NCBI GenBank assembly: GCA_013368325.1
Contig: JAACJK010000237.1
Coordinates: 1-64,000, forward strand
DNA: 64,000 nt
Direction of reading: 5' to 3'
DNA from: Ephemerocybe angulata
Lineage: Eukaryota; Basidiomycota; Agaricomycetes; Agaricales; Psathyrellaceae
The notes below the pieces were generated by a model. The model was given only the letters and a program-made list of their open reading frames with translations, was not told the DNA's origin and made no database searches. The stretch's first letter is position 1; the number at the start of each line of letters is the position of its first letter. Positions 1 through 12,500 of the stretch are shown here, in pieces. A program made the position numbers and the translations under genes.

Positions 1-278
1 ACGGTTCACAATGGGGATCCATGAAGAATTCCGAATCGAGGAAGGACCCCGCCATTAGCGCCGCCCAAAGATCGGAATCGGATGTTGTATGGAGCGCCAG
101 CCTTTGCCAGATCAGCTCCATCCCATAGCTGCCCACATTCATGGAATCGGTGAGACTACATTGGGTCCCCTCCAATGTTAAAGATACATCCTAGATGACA
201 ATGATGATGTTAGTGAGACTCCCGACCGTTCTGCCTGTAGCAGCGCAAACACTGAATTTCGCTGCCCGAAACAAGTCG

Positions 279-400
279 CAGCCCGAAATATCGCAGCCCG
301 AATATCGCAGTCCGATAAATCAGGAGCACAGCCCGAAATATCGCAGTCCGATAAATCGGGAGCGCAGCCCGAAATATCGCAGCCCGATAAATCGGGAGCT
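279..400. repeat. 36-bp minisatellite, about three units
   Basis: Three tandem units of 35-36 bp (294-328, 329-364, 365-400) are preceded by a partial unit from 279. Each unit contains the inverted motif cccgat-aa-atcggg or a one-base variant of it, so each can form a small hairpin. Units 2 and 3 differ at only a few positions, which implies recent expansion. The repeat lies in gene-poor sequence downstream of a broken gene. Confidence 0.85.
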
Positions 401-875
401 TTGGGTCGGAAACGTGGAAATAATTGTCAAATGGGAAACAATGCTCCGTACCAGGTCCCGCAAGAATAAGTCAATGTAACGTTGCTCGTACTTGAGCGTA
501 CGTCGGTTGTCGTTGAGGTACTGAAGAAATCTTTGTCGCCTTGTGTCGCAAAATATGCTGAGAGATACCCAGAGGTGACCTGACGTGAAGTGGGGGACAG
601 GAAACGGCATTTAGATGAGAATACCAACATGGCCTCATACTCTGAGTTTAATAGACTTGACGTTACCCAGAGAATGGGATCGACCTTCCGTATTGGGTGA
701 GAATGTCCTGTGTTTGCGATTCTCTTTGATTGTGCCGCACACGCGATACGAGTTTCCCAAAGCAGAATATTTGGTTGCGGATCGCGGGTACGGTGTTCTG
801 TCGGGCTTTCTGGCAAGGTAACAGACTTTCTCAGAACTAGATACGGAGATACATGTTTAATTCGATGGACACCCA

Positions 876-1743
876 TTAACGTGGCAAATTCTCTACTTCC
901 TCCTCCAGCCCTCTATCCTGGACTTCCTTTATGGACTGCTGGATTGTCTTGACCTTGCTGATGGTGTTGGCAAGAGAAACTAACTGTCGTTCGCTGTCCA
1001 GAATTTCTACCTCGAGAAAGAGCGCAGACTCGGTTGCGATGGTGAGGCTTCCTTGAGATCAGTTGCCGATAGAGCAAGGACATTGGTAACAACGGGGCGA
1101 AGTAGACTGGTTGGCAGGGATAGCGCTGTGACCTGCGTCTTCCAGCATTGCAGAATGTGATCGTATCCCTGGAGTGGATCATCGGTGGAGTCGACGACGA
1201 AATTCGACCACCAGTTTCCGACATAGGAGGACAGGATTGCATCATCACCGTCTCTGTCAACGTTCACTGCCCCCATCACATCGTTGACTCCGTTAGGCGG
1301 TTGCGGATACACACGCGGGTGAGACTGCACAGTCCTTTGGGCGAGCGGAGCGTGTTGTCGTGAAGACTGGTCGCCACGCCCAGCATGAAGTTGGCGGCGA
1401 GCTAGTAGACCTCGTCAGCCGGCTGCCGTGCACGCATCAAATTGGGCAAATAGCTCACAATTTCGGTCTGCACACAGAGAGTGAACGAGCTCGATCCATG
1501 GACATCGAGCGAATGAAGTCGCAACGCCAAGGTCTCGGCGGCGGCGCGGCAGCGGCTTGAGCAGTAATTAATGAGGCTCAGAAACCCATCCTTGCTGAGA
1601 CCAGTCAGTTCTCCTATGCATTCGCGGTCCGTTCTGCCTGAAGTCGTGTAGGCCATTCCAAGTGTTGTAGGGAGCGAGTAGTGGGATAGACGAGGGAGAA
1701 ACAGCCAGTGTGCTGCAGAGGCACATATTAATCCAATATACAT
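876..1743 (-). pseudogene. Broken gene remnant, family not recognised
   Basis: Coding-like minus-strand sequence runs through several frames. The upstream part (1402-1743) includes GLSKDGFLSLINYC and MRARQPADEVY, then an in-frame TAG, after which the same frame stays coding-like (LAANFMLGVATSLHDNTLRS). A second frame (1007-1330) reads GYDHILQCWKTQVTALSLP. A third frame ending at the TAA at 876-878 reads EVEILDSERQLVSLANTISK and further acidic helix-forming sequence. The frame changes and the internal stop argue for a decayed gene rather than three small ones. It lies just downstream of the KDZ transposase on the same strand and may be part of the same element. I do not recognise the protein. 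Confidence 0.45.
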
Positions 1744-1808
1744 GCATTGCGTCCTATTTCGATCACCATCCTACCAATAATTCTCCGTTTTTACATGGTA
1801 AGTCCCTT

Positions 1809-4800
1809 TTACGCCACATCAGCTTCTTCGAAGTCTTCCACTTCAAGATCAGAATCTTGTGACTTATCGGAGCCATCTGAATCACCCGCCCCCACCGCGT
1901 CTTCGTTCTCGTGCTTCTCGAAGCCAATCGGCGGTTGTATACCCCCTTGGGTTCTGATCCTCCCGCTCTCAGCCCGCTCTGGCTTCGACTTCCCGGTATT
2001 TGCAAGATCCACCCCGCACTTCTGTTGAAACATTACCGTTGCCCATGACCCCAGTCTGCGCCACATATCCGCTTGTCGATAAGCGTATGCAGTGTGCCCA
2101 TCCCCAAGGCCTAACTCCGCCCAACCCGCTGCCTGATCCGCCATAAAGTCCATATATCGGGTGAACCATTCCATCTCCGACCGAATTATTGTCACCTCCT
2201 CCGACCATCGATCGTTCCGGGAGGCTGCGCGTATCCAACTAACCCGATACACTTGAATAAAGGGGGTAAAAAATGAGATTATATTGCATGTGTTAAAGAA
2301 AAATGGTACTCACCTTCTTCAACATACTTCTCAGTGCCCATTCCCGACTCTTTATGCATGCTCCAAATCCACGACATTGGTTCCTTTGTCGGATTTGCCT
2401 TGTTGGGGTTGTAAATCCCGTCACGGCCTTCGTATGAGACCTGGTGAGTTCTTGAAACCTCGGATACTGCTCAAGAACTCCTAAACGCTCTAGAGCAGCT
2501 CGAGCCTTGGTATATCGGGCGATGTGATACCTCAGAGATCCATCGACCTCATTGATGGCATCATATCCCCGCGTTCGTTCCCGCTTCCCCGCCGCTAAAT
2601 CCCGGTTTGCCCGATACAGCCAAGACTTGTGCGCGATACAACGACGCACGTCCTGCGCAGCTTCGTCAGCTTGCGCTACCCGCATCACCCGCTCCTTCAC
2701 CGCAACGTGCTTCCAGCCCTTTGGAAGCTCCGCAAAGTCGGAGGGAAGTGGAACAGATGATAACTCATCCTTGAGGTCGTCCCAAACGGTGTCGTCTGTC
2801 GGGGTGAGCGAATCCTTGCAGAAACACTCCTCCTCCGCATCACCCTCACACACACATACCTCTTCATTCTCCTCCACAGCGCTCGTTCTCCACACGAGTT
2901 CTCGGATATCGAATGCGAAGAGCTCATCAGCATCGTCGTAAAGCTGATTAATCAGCTTCAGGATATGCTGACCCTTCCTAATAAGCGCGACTTCAAGCTT
3001 TTGCGCCTTCTTCGTCTTTGACTTGCGAACGGGTAGGGTGGGTGCGCGTCGGCGGATTTGGGATCGATACCGAATTCTGCAGTATTGTTGCGTCAGCCAG
3101 ACCTTCAGACCTAATGTACGGACTTACTGCTCTTCTTCAATCTCTATGGCCAACGCAATCCAGTCCGCTATGCCCAAGTGATCATTCGTGGCCCGCTCTT
3201 CATTCATGAGACGGGCTTGAGCATCGCTTTTTGGTGGAACTAATAACCACCGAATTAGTACCGGCGGAAACGACCCGAAGGTATATATCGGGAAGGAAGC
3301 ACACCTTTATGAGAAACCACGCTATAAACGTCCATTGACACATTGTTTGTGGCGATGCGGTTATCATTGGCCTCCTGCATCAGCGATTTCCACTCCTGTC
3401 GCTGGGTATCCGTTGCAGTTGAGTCAAGTTGTTCGAAGCCGTCAGCTGCGGTCGCAGATTCCTTCCTTGCGTCGGCATATTGTTTGATAAGAAAGCGGAC
3501 TATTTGTAAGAAACATGTGAGAATACAGCTACATTAGGATGAAAATCCAGATCTGACCCATTCCCTGGAGCTTTCTCCAGTTACTATCACCCATGCACGC
3601 ATCAAGCATCTCCGATCTATGGGCAAGTGTCATGCTCCGGGTCACATTGGCCGCTCCGTTCAAGGTCGACCACAAAGATTCGAGAATTTTCTCACTTGTT
3701 ACCCCTGCACCCGGTAGGTAGGTGGGGGCGAAGCGCACGAGACAGTCTTCCTTGTGCCCATGGACGTGAAAAAGCCCGATCACAAAATTGATGGGCACAC
3801 TGGGTGGACAAAGCTCGGGTAGAAGCCAGGAACGTTCAATTCGGGATCGGAAGTTGATGCAATACTGGCAGTTTATATCGTAGGCGAGCGCGACTGGGAT
3901 ATCCTTGGTGTTGGTATTGGCGATCGCATGACAGAAGGCGTAGTCAGTATTCATTTGTCTGCGAGGTGAACTCCAAGTCAGCACCTGAAAAGTATGAAGT
4001 TACTGCAGTGCGTACCTTTCCCCCTTCTGCATGTCTACGACAGAACCAGGTGCGAAGCACCCATGGCGCGCGCACGCGATTGCAACCAGCCCTGTAGAGT
4101 CATACCCCTTCTTCGGCTTGTTCTTGTCCGAAACAGCCCTGTGTTGATAACAGGTTGGGGGCTGTGGGGGATATTCGGGCAATTAGATACGATTTCAATC
4201 AAATATTCAATCGGAAGGGTGGAAGTGTCGCATGTCGGACATAATTGCGCTGTGTCGGGCGCGGTGCGGGTCAATGTCGGGAATTCGGTGGATTACGGCG
4301 GGGAAATTGGAATAAATTAGAAATATTCAAGTCGCATGGAGTAGGTCTCGAACAGATGGGGCAATGGCAAATATGAAGGGATAACTAACCTCCTGTTCTT
4401 CTTTGTATTCCTCGATGTGCGATCTGTACATCTCGCGTTCAACCATATATCCCTCCATCGGTGAGCCACACGGGGTCCCTCATTCGCCTTTTTCTCAGGT
4501 GGTTCAGCACAAAGTTCCCATCGGCAACAAGATATCGGCGGTACTTCCAGCTGTGGAAGGTAATTAAATTAGGGCGGTATTTTTAAATATAAAGAAAGAA
4601 ACGCACGAGTCGATGTCTTGATCCCAGCCATCTGGAAGGTTAACCATAGGCTGTGGACAGGTGGCACAGAATAGCGCAAGCTGGCCTGTATCAGGTCTTA
4701 CTCCAGGACTGGTGTGCCCAAACCCTTTCCTCTTGAGCGACGTGAGATGGTTCCATTGTTGCCAGATTCTCGCCATCTCCCGCTTTCGATTCTGTCCATT

Positions 4801-5883
4801 TATGGTACCCATCAATCGGTGCTTAAATTTGATGGAGGAGAGGACATACCAGAGTGTGAGATGGAAAGATGTAGTTGGTGAGTCGTCGGAGGATATCCGT
4901 GTACGTCTCAGAAGACATGTGAGCCTGGACCTTGAGCAGGTGGAGGAGCTTGAGAAGTTCAAATGAAAACACCGTGCGGATCTCCTTCCAAGTGGCGGGG
5001 TATAGAGACTTGTCCAGAAACTGGATATCGTCGGGCTGACCATCTGTGCAGAAGCAGGGAAAAACCGGGAGGTGGTGGAATCCGTTGGTGTGGACAACCG
5101 AAATGATAGATCCGGACCCGACAGCAGATCTCTTGGGCTTGGACCCGAAGGTGGGGTCACCCGAGAAATCATCCACCTCATTAAGGCCAATACACCTGCC
5201 TTCCAACTCCGTGAGTGTGCTTCTGTAGGAAGGGCAGGGATCAAAGCCATGGCCCAAGCACAGAACCGTGCCCACATGCCAGAGCCAGGCGGGAATCCAA
5301 TGCTCGCCAGTCCATCGTTCGATCCTGTGGAAAGGAGTCCTCCGATGGGTATTCTTGCAGCACGAGGCGCAAAGTCGGGGGATATCAAAGCATTCCAGGC
5401 ATCGAAAGCGGGTATCGTCCGACCCACACAGTCGCACTTGATGTTTCGGAGTCCTTCGCCATGGATAATGCGATCGAGATATGGCCCGCACTTGGTCTTC
5501 CCCCCATTCGTCCATGTACTCATGGCTCGTCTAAAAAAAGCATAATGAGATTGCGGAGTACAATAGATAATGATGCACATTGGGTTGTACCTTTCCTGGT
5601 GCCTTTTTGGCATTGTGCTTCGTGAGATGTTCTCATTAATCATGGAGGTAGGAGGGTTGTCCAGGTTGTCGGGTCCAGATGGATATGGGTTGAGCTGGTC
5701 TGGTGCTGGGGAGTAGTCATCTGTGCGAGGACGCTTCTGGACACCTTTCTTGGGCTTCGGAATACGGGCGGATACAGCAGCTCTGGAGGGGACAAGAACG
5801 AATTTGGTACCTCGAGAGTTGGTTCGGACCGTCACTTCGCGTTTGCTGTAGCCATCAAGAGATGGGTGCAGCTTACGACCCAT
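1809..5883 (-). pseudogene. KDZ-family transposase with CxC2 cysteine cluster, frameshifted
   Basis: This is a transposase of the Kyakuja-Dileera-Zisupton superfamily, which moves large DNA elements in fungi. The first exon starts at MGRKLHPSLDGYSKRE (ATG at 5883). A cysteine cluster follows (RCLECFD, LCASCC, HRRTPFHRIERWTGEHW). Further on are RYLVADGNFVLNHL, ACARHGCFAPGSVVD, the core DINCQY and the diagnostic FHVHGHKEDC...PGAGVTSE...ESLW at 3.5-4.0 kb. The C-terminal helical part ends at 1809. Several short introns are evident. It is broken by at least three indels. The frame changes between YMDEWGEDQ and YLDRIIHGEGLR, changes back before the CLECFD cluster (around 5.35-5.52 kb), and shifts again between WLTDGG and YMVEREMY (near 4.46 kb). 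The family call is confident. Loss of function is inferred from the frameshifts and could be partly an assembly artefact. Confidence 0.85.
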
Positions 5884-6032
5884 GATGAGGCAAGAGGGAA
5901 TTTGCTGGATACTTAGTCTCATCATTGTGGAGTATAAAAGGGATGGATACCACTGGATTGTAATCTCCAGGAACCCACAATTGCTTCTGTAACCCGTGTG
6001 TTTATCCCCGATTTCTCCATAATTCTTTCAAC
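5884..6032. promoter_or_regulatory. Shared divergent promoter with TATA box
   Basis: Only 149 bp separate the transposase ATG (5883, minus) from the ATG of the next gene (6033, plus). A good TATA box, tataaaag, lies at 5933-5940, about 95 bp upstream of the plus-strand start. That is a reasonable distance for the plus-strand gene. No separate element for the transposase is obvious. Confidence 0.6.
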
Positions 6033-9000
6033 ATGCCTCCGAACGACTCTTCCAAATTATCCTCCGACGATCATTCGGACACATCAACTGAGCAGCCAGA
6101 CAATGCGGATGGCCCAAAGTCGAAACGGCCTTCTCTCGACAGCCACTTCTCCCCCGATCAGCTCAAATATCTCCAAGAAACCAGGGAGACATACCGCTAC
6201 TCACCCCACAAGCTCCGGAAGGAGCTTGCGCAAGCTACATACACCAAATTCATTAAGGATATGGAAGCGGGTGGTCGACCCTGCAGTAAAGAGGACAAGG
6301 CTGCAGTGAATGAGGTCCGACTGTCCGACTTGTGATCCGGCTTCCCAATATATCTAATCACCTTCTTCATCTAGAATGTGCGCACGTGGTATGCGCAACG
6401 CGCGCGATCTAGGAAGGATGAAATTCGGTGGGGCATTCAGTGGGTTCCGAGGCAGGTGTTCTACAAGGAGAATATTGGGTTGGTTCTGGGGAGACAGGCT
6501 GAGCTATACGCAGAGGCTGTGGGTGTGCATGCCTCCGACGTTGACATTGAGCCTGCCGAAATTGATGCGGCGGGTGATCAAGAGTCGGAAACACCGGAGG
6601 TCGACAGTACAGACCCTAAGAAGCCTCCGAAACCATTCAACTTCTTTCAGAAAGCCCTCGGTATGGAATGGGGAGCTTTGGATGATGATGAGAAACAGAA
6701 GTACCAGGAAATGGCAATTGAGTGGCGAGAACGCGGGCCAAACGAGGACGAGAAGCGAAGGCAAGTTCTTTTGTCCAAAATCACAGGCCCATACTGACAT
6801 ATTGCATAGACTTGCCGAGGAAAAGCTATCCGAAACTCTTTCGCAGTTTAGCCGTGACATCTATCACCAGATGGGCGTCAGAATGGTCAGCCTTGTCAGC
6901 TACCATGACACCACGGGACGACTCTGTGTCAGTACGTATACTATATCTTTACCTTCTCGGGTATTTGATTGACATGATTATACAAAGGTACAATGGACTT
7001 CAATAATAAGATTGACGGGGGGAAAACATTTAAATCTGGGGCAAAGGGATGGTGGGAGAAGCATGATCCAGAAGGCCAGTATGGTATGTTTGTTGCAAAG
7101 CTGGCTCGGAATGAGGAAACCTTTGGGAAGGAACTGGGGAAGTTGTCCTCAAGGTTAATGAGTATGGGAGCCAGTGCTTCCCGATCCGAAAGTCATTCCG
7201 CCCCGCCTTACGCCAAATAAGTATTATGTGAAGCTGATCCGAGCATTTGTACTGGGCTGCTATGGTGCGTATATTCTGTTTATTATATTAATAATATTCT
7301 CAACCTTCACCCAGCCTGTGCGCGTGGTGTAAAGAGCACGTCTAGTCTTGCACACCCACCCTGGACCGCCCTCTCCCTCCATCTCCGCCAATTCATCGAT
7401 AAAGAATACTTCCCCGATCATCTTGGCCAACTCAATGAGCCCAATAAAATCCGAGTGTCACGAGCAAAGGAAATATTGCTGTACTGGTATGGTCGACAAA
7501 AAGATGGACTCATTCCATTGCAATTCCACAACTACTTGGTAGCGGACGGACAATATGCACCTCGAGAGCCTCGGGAGCTATGCCAGAACTCGGGCGGTGG
7601 GAGTACCGGAGAGTCAGAGTCCGATCGGGATGCGCTCCCAAGGCGTCATCGGGGAAGGAAACCGAAGGTAAAGATTGATCTGTCGGACTCAGAGGACAGT
7701 GAGAGTGATCTCCCGAGAGAACGGAAGAAGGATACGGGAGGGAAAGTCAAGAACTCTGGGATTCAGGGCAGGAAAGGGAGCAAGGTCACGAAGAAGGGCA
7801 AGGGGAGGGGTAAAGGTGGTAAAATGGTTGATAGCGAAGTGGATGAGGGGTCGGAGGGTGTGGTCGCAGGAGGGGCCGACAACGACAATGTTGATGGTAT
7901 GTCATTCTTTTAATTAGGGAGGCCACAGTGACACTGAACACCATATTCATAGATTTCCATGCCAGCACTCCTCCTAAGGTTGTATCGGGCAGTCGGAGTC
8001 AGAGGACGCAAGGTAGGCGAGACCCACCAAACGCAGGACATTTTACTTATATCCCCGGATTTTAGAACCCTCCTTATCCACGCTCACACCAGGTACGGGT
8101 GGATTGGTGGAGGCAGCGTCGAACCTCATGCTGCAATCGCCCCCACATCGTCCGACTGAGGCACCCGCGCAGACACAGGCGACACCCATGGATGCCCCGA
8201 CACCCGACACTTATCGTCCGACTCCGATACCTGCCCATCCACAGTCAACACCCAATACCCATCATCCGACTCTGATACCCACGCAGACACAGTCGACACC
8301 CATGGGTGTTCCGACGCCCGACACTTATCCACAGTCGACACCCGACACCCATCGTCTGACTCTGATACCCGCGCAGACACAGTCGACACCCATGGGTGTT
8401 CCGACTGAGACACCCGCAGATCCATACCCGACCCCGATGAGCCCTGCGATGCAGACACTTGCTGATCCGAACCCGACACACACCGCCATGGTGGCGTTGC
8501 TCCAACCCCCTCATCCGACACAGAGTCCCGCCATTCCCGCACATCCTGAAGCCACAACAAATGCGGGCGAGGATTTGCCTAGCCCTCACCCAACTTGGAC
8601 TACTGACAACGCACACCCGACACACCCAACCCCGACTCATATCGCACCCCCTCCTGCAAATGTGGAATCTACAGTGGGCCTCTTCCAAGAGCTGGTAGAT
8701 AGGGAAGTTGCCCGGGTGCTTGCAGCTACTCGTGCAGCAGGGATTGCTGCAATTCCCACCTCATTGCCACCAGCCGTCGAACCCACCACAGACAGTCCAG
8801 CAGGGAGCGGTCCATCGGGGAAGGCACCAGCTGCAAAACCGCGTCCCCGCCCTAAGCCCACCAAGACGGGCAGTTCGAGTAAGCAAACTGATGTGGAAGG
8901 GGAGCCGGGTACCTCTGGTGAACAGGGTGGAAGGAGGTTAAACGCGGAGGAGAGAGAGTTGTTGAGGGTGGCTGAGGCAGTCGGAAGGACAGGTAAGCGA

Positions 9001-9033
9001 GTGTCAAAAAAGGTTCAACGATACGGTACATAG
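6033..9033 (+). CDS. KDZ-neighbour protein: helical N-terminus, basic and Pro/Thr-rich tail
   Basis: Seven exons were read by eye: 6033-6314, 6375-6760, 6810-6931, 6988-7264, 7315-7896, 7953-8012 and 8066-9033, about 890 codons. The N-terminal half is charged and helical. The segment KPPKPFNFFQKALGMEWG through DDDEKQKYQEMA looks HMG-box-like but is not a firm match. Next come LPDPKVIPPRLTPNKYYVK and an acidic/basic linker rich in K, R and S. The Pro/Thr-rich part (about 8.1-8.7 kb) contains a 90-bp duplication. The tail is basic and helical. The second intron has a GC donor (gcaagt at 6761). Exon lengths sum to one base more than a multiple of three. In exon 4 the coding frame changes near 7125-7180, so the copy is probably frameshifted there. 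No enzymatic domain was seen. Divergence from the transposase suggests an accessory transposon gene; this is inference. Confidence 0.65.
8229..8405. repeat. 90-bp direct duplication within coding sequence
   Basis: The block ending in acagtcgacacccatgggtg and ttccgac occurs twice, at about 8239-8315 and 8329-8405, with a 90-bp period and few differences. It encodes the repeated peptide TQSTPMGVPT. Surrounding sequence from 8170 to 8700 is loosely built from CCGACACCC-like words, which suggests replication-slippage expansion. Confidence 0.75.
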
Positions 9034-9526
9034 GCCCTCGGGAATTTTAACTTACCTGTACAATATCTTAAGAGGTTTCTTAGGATTTATTTATTTATTT
9101 ACCACGCACCAAAGGTAGATACAAATTGTTGTTGTAGGGCGCGAGATCGCGTACAAGTTCAGGCAAGAGCAAGGTATCCCAACCGGATTCCAGAATTTGT
9201 AAGCAAGTTCCGAGCCCCGCTGCTTACCAAGCCTGAGCATGTCCCGACTCCCCTCAGCGTGGTTTTTTTAAAACTGCTTCAATGATATATGTGCCAAAAT
9301 CACGATAATTAGATTAATGCATACACCATACACACAAATATTTCGAAATAAATTGCAGGACCCCTTTGCGTAGACAACTGACCTGGTGGATTGGTGAATG
9401 GACTGGACTAGCCGCCAAACGTGCGAGGATGTTCAATCACAATCATTAGAAGAGAAACAAAGAAATCATTAATAATCGTGACGTGCAACACACAGGAGTA
9501 GAACATATGTAGAAAAAATGAGACAA
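9034..9526. other. AT-rich intergenic stretch between convergent genes
   Basis: This stretch lies between the stop of the plus-strand gene at 9033 and the stop of the minus-strand gene at 9527. It has short T-rich runs and an imperfect ttatttatttattta tract near 9085-9100. It probably holds the two 3' ends. I see no gene. Confidence 0.6.
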
Positions 9527-12500
9527 CTACGGCGCGGGGGCCTCGGGCCTATCCTTCAAGTTTACAGCCCTGCCTGGCTGTATTCTTCCAGGCGGTGGGC
9601 GTGGTCTCGCCTGGTAGCGCCCTGTCCTGGCGGGAGGGTTATCTGCAGGTGCGGGGAGTGTTGGAATATCTAGATCATCCGCGGGAACATCGGAGATCGT
9701 CGTAAGAGGCGAGTTATCCGCAGACCAAGAGTTTCTTACATTGGATGGCACACTGCCAGTCCATGAAATTTCTGGAAAGAAAATGTCGGTAAATTAGTGA
9801 CTGAACTTTAGAGAGGGCCTAGAAATAGTACCTTGACCATCGAGGTAAGAGCCGACCCCCTGGGCTGCACCTTGAGCGGTGGATTGTGCCCCGCCTCCTG
9901 GGACTCCCAACCCAGTAGCCACCGTATCCTGATACTGATCAGCATAACTCTGACCAGCCACGGATACACTGCCGGCGGTAATCTGACCCTCTGTCAGACC
10001 CGCAGTGGGCCCATTCCTCGGCATCCCAAAGCCCGACGTCCCGACATGGCTGGCGGGACCAAACGCGCGCATAGAAGTGGAAAATGGATCAAACGGCTCA
10101 TCCCCATGTTGGCGATTCGCCACACCACCATTGAAGCTCACTGAAGGTGTCCCAGTTCCACTGTTTCGGAATCCTGATACCCCGCTTGTACCAAGGGCCC
10201 CGCCAGAACTACCTGGAGTGAATAACCCCATCCCAACCCCGCCACTGTGCATATATGCTCCTTCCGCATCTAACCCTCCCCGACTTGATTCCACCCGATC
10301 ATCCATGCCTCCACCCGATCCTTGACCGACACTAGGGACGCTCCCGACATCTCGACCCGACATATCCAGTCCGCCTCTCGACATATGACTACCGTGGGTC
10401 GAAACTGATGCTGCCGGATAAGAGTCGGGCCGACGCGGGCCCTCAGAATCCCCGCTCATCCGATAAGATCCAGGAAAGTCGGGCCCGATTATCCCTCCAC
10501 CTACAACCATGCCCGCTCGAGCATTGGATCCTGGCAATCGGGCACGTTGTGAGTCGACATTCCAACCCATGGGCATGGTTGAGGGATGTTGGAGCTGGGG
10601 TGTGCCGCCTTCACTGTTAGATACCCCTGCCGTCTCGAGGCCACCATCCTCAATACCACGTCCTCTAGTCAATGGCAACGGGCCTGCCCTCGCACTCTCC
10701 CTAACTCCACTTGCTACGCTTGCCGATCCCTGGTGCCAAATACGACCTGACTCGTTAGGCGTCATCTGCAAAAGGTCTTGTCGAAGCGAGTCTTTCAACA
10801 CCTTCTCCAAAGTAACTTGAATGGTTTCCGCGGTTTCGAGCCTGTGCTGCTCCAATACACCACCCAGTTGGCCAACAAGACCTTGAAGTCCTGCACCCCA
10901 GATACGGTCGAGTCCCTGAACCACATTCTCTAAGCCCTCCAACTTCGCAAGGACCTCACCGTCCTTCCTCATGCCAAAGTATCCCTCTACCCGCCGCTCC
11001 ATCTCTCCAAGCCGTCTCCCATTCTGCTCAACCTCCCTTTCGAGGTTCGACAATCGTGCCAGTACCCCTTCATTACCATCCTGGCTCGCGATGCGATTCT
11101 CCAGCTCCATTACGCGATGCGAGATTGGGCCAGTCTCCCTGACGGTCTCCCTGACGGTCTCGCGGATGGTATCGATCTCCAACTTGTGCTCGGCGGCGGA
11201 ATTTGCATGCCCAATGCTCAGATTCTCGACTTGTGCTCGTAGGGCCGAGATTGCAACGATATCACGTCGCATGGCAGAGAGTTCTCCATGCATGTCGGTT
11301 ACCGGTCCCTCTGTGGATCTACTCGCAGTCTATCGAGATGCGGCGAATTAGACGGAGGTGCGCTTCAACTCTGAGAAAACATGGACAATGCTCACATTAA
11401 CGTTGGTCGGAGCCTCTCCCTCGTATGCTGGCGTTACGCGCTCGCTCTCCCTATTCTTCCCTTTCACCAATGCTTTGTTGCCCCCGATGCTTTCACTTCC
11501 GATAGCCGTTGGAACCTTGGGCTATGATTAAAGACTCAGGTCAGTCAACTTTACAACTCTGAGTTTAGGAGAATATGTTGTACGTACCTGTACTCCGCTC
11601 TGGCCAGGTACCGATTTAAAAGTCTGCCTCACTGGTACATCGACCTCCATCGGCACACCTGACAGACTCCTGTCGATTACAGGCTGACCTCCAGGTACAG
11701 AGCCTTGCCCGCTGCCTGAACTTTCCGCCCTAGCCTGCTTCTCCCCCACTGCCTTCACCTTCAGCTTACCCGGCCCCTTCACCACCTTCGCCTTTTCCTT
11801 CTCCTTCCCTTTCGGCCGCTGAACTTTCACCTTTACAGTCCCACCCCTCCCATCGGGGTGCATATCATCGTCGCCCTTGGCATGATGATGATTCTCGACC
11901 GCATCAGGAAGCTCTCCAACGTCGTCTTCCTCCTTCATCCCACCGTTAGAGTAAGTGCACCTTTTGTGCGACCGGAGACAGTTAAAGCAAGCCTGGTCGA
12001 TCCCGCCGTCGATAAAGCAGATCCATGGAGGTCGTTTGCCGACACAAATCCTGCAAGGTATTTCGAAGATATCGAGAACCGTCTCTGGCATTTTCTGTGT
12101 ACTTCGCCGCTTCTGTTTAGGTGGGCTTGTGTAGTTCTTCAGTTTCTTGTTTGGGTGAGCTGGATCCACGGTCTCCTCTGGCTTGGGGGTAGCGGTCAAC
12201 TCATCCCCAGACCCACTCCTCGGCTTCCTCTTCTTTCCCCGCTGCTCATCGTTCACAGCAGCCCCTTCCGACGGTTCTGAATCCTTAGAATCGGTCCTAG
12301 GGCCGCCCATATCCTGGTCTAAATCGTCATCGCCATCCGCATCCACAGCATCGTCCACACTCGTGCCTCCAGCACCCATAGCACCTCTACCCCCAATACC
12401 GACACCCGCCACACCTCCCATGCCAATGCCCGCTACACCTCCCACACCCGCTACACCCGCTACGCCTTTAACGGCGGCCCCAACCCCGCTTCCATGCTCT

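Noticed and set aside
427..876. 149-codon minus-strand ORF
   Set aside because: It starts right after the stop of the decayed gene, overlaps the minisatellite end and has no recognisable composition or splice continuation.
11900..12060. Canonical Zn(II)2Cys6 transcription factor
   Set aside because: The first inner spacing is 8 rather than 6 residues and no fungal-specific transcription factor domain follows; kept only as a variant cluster.
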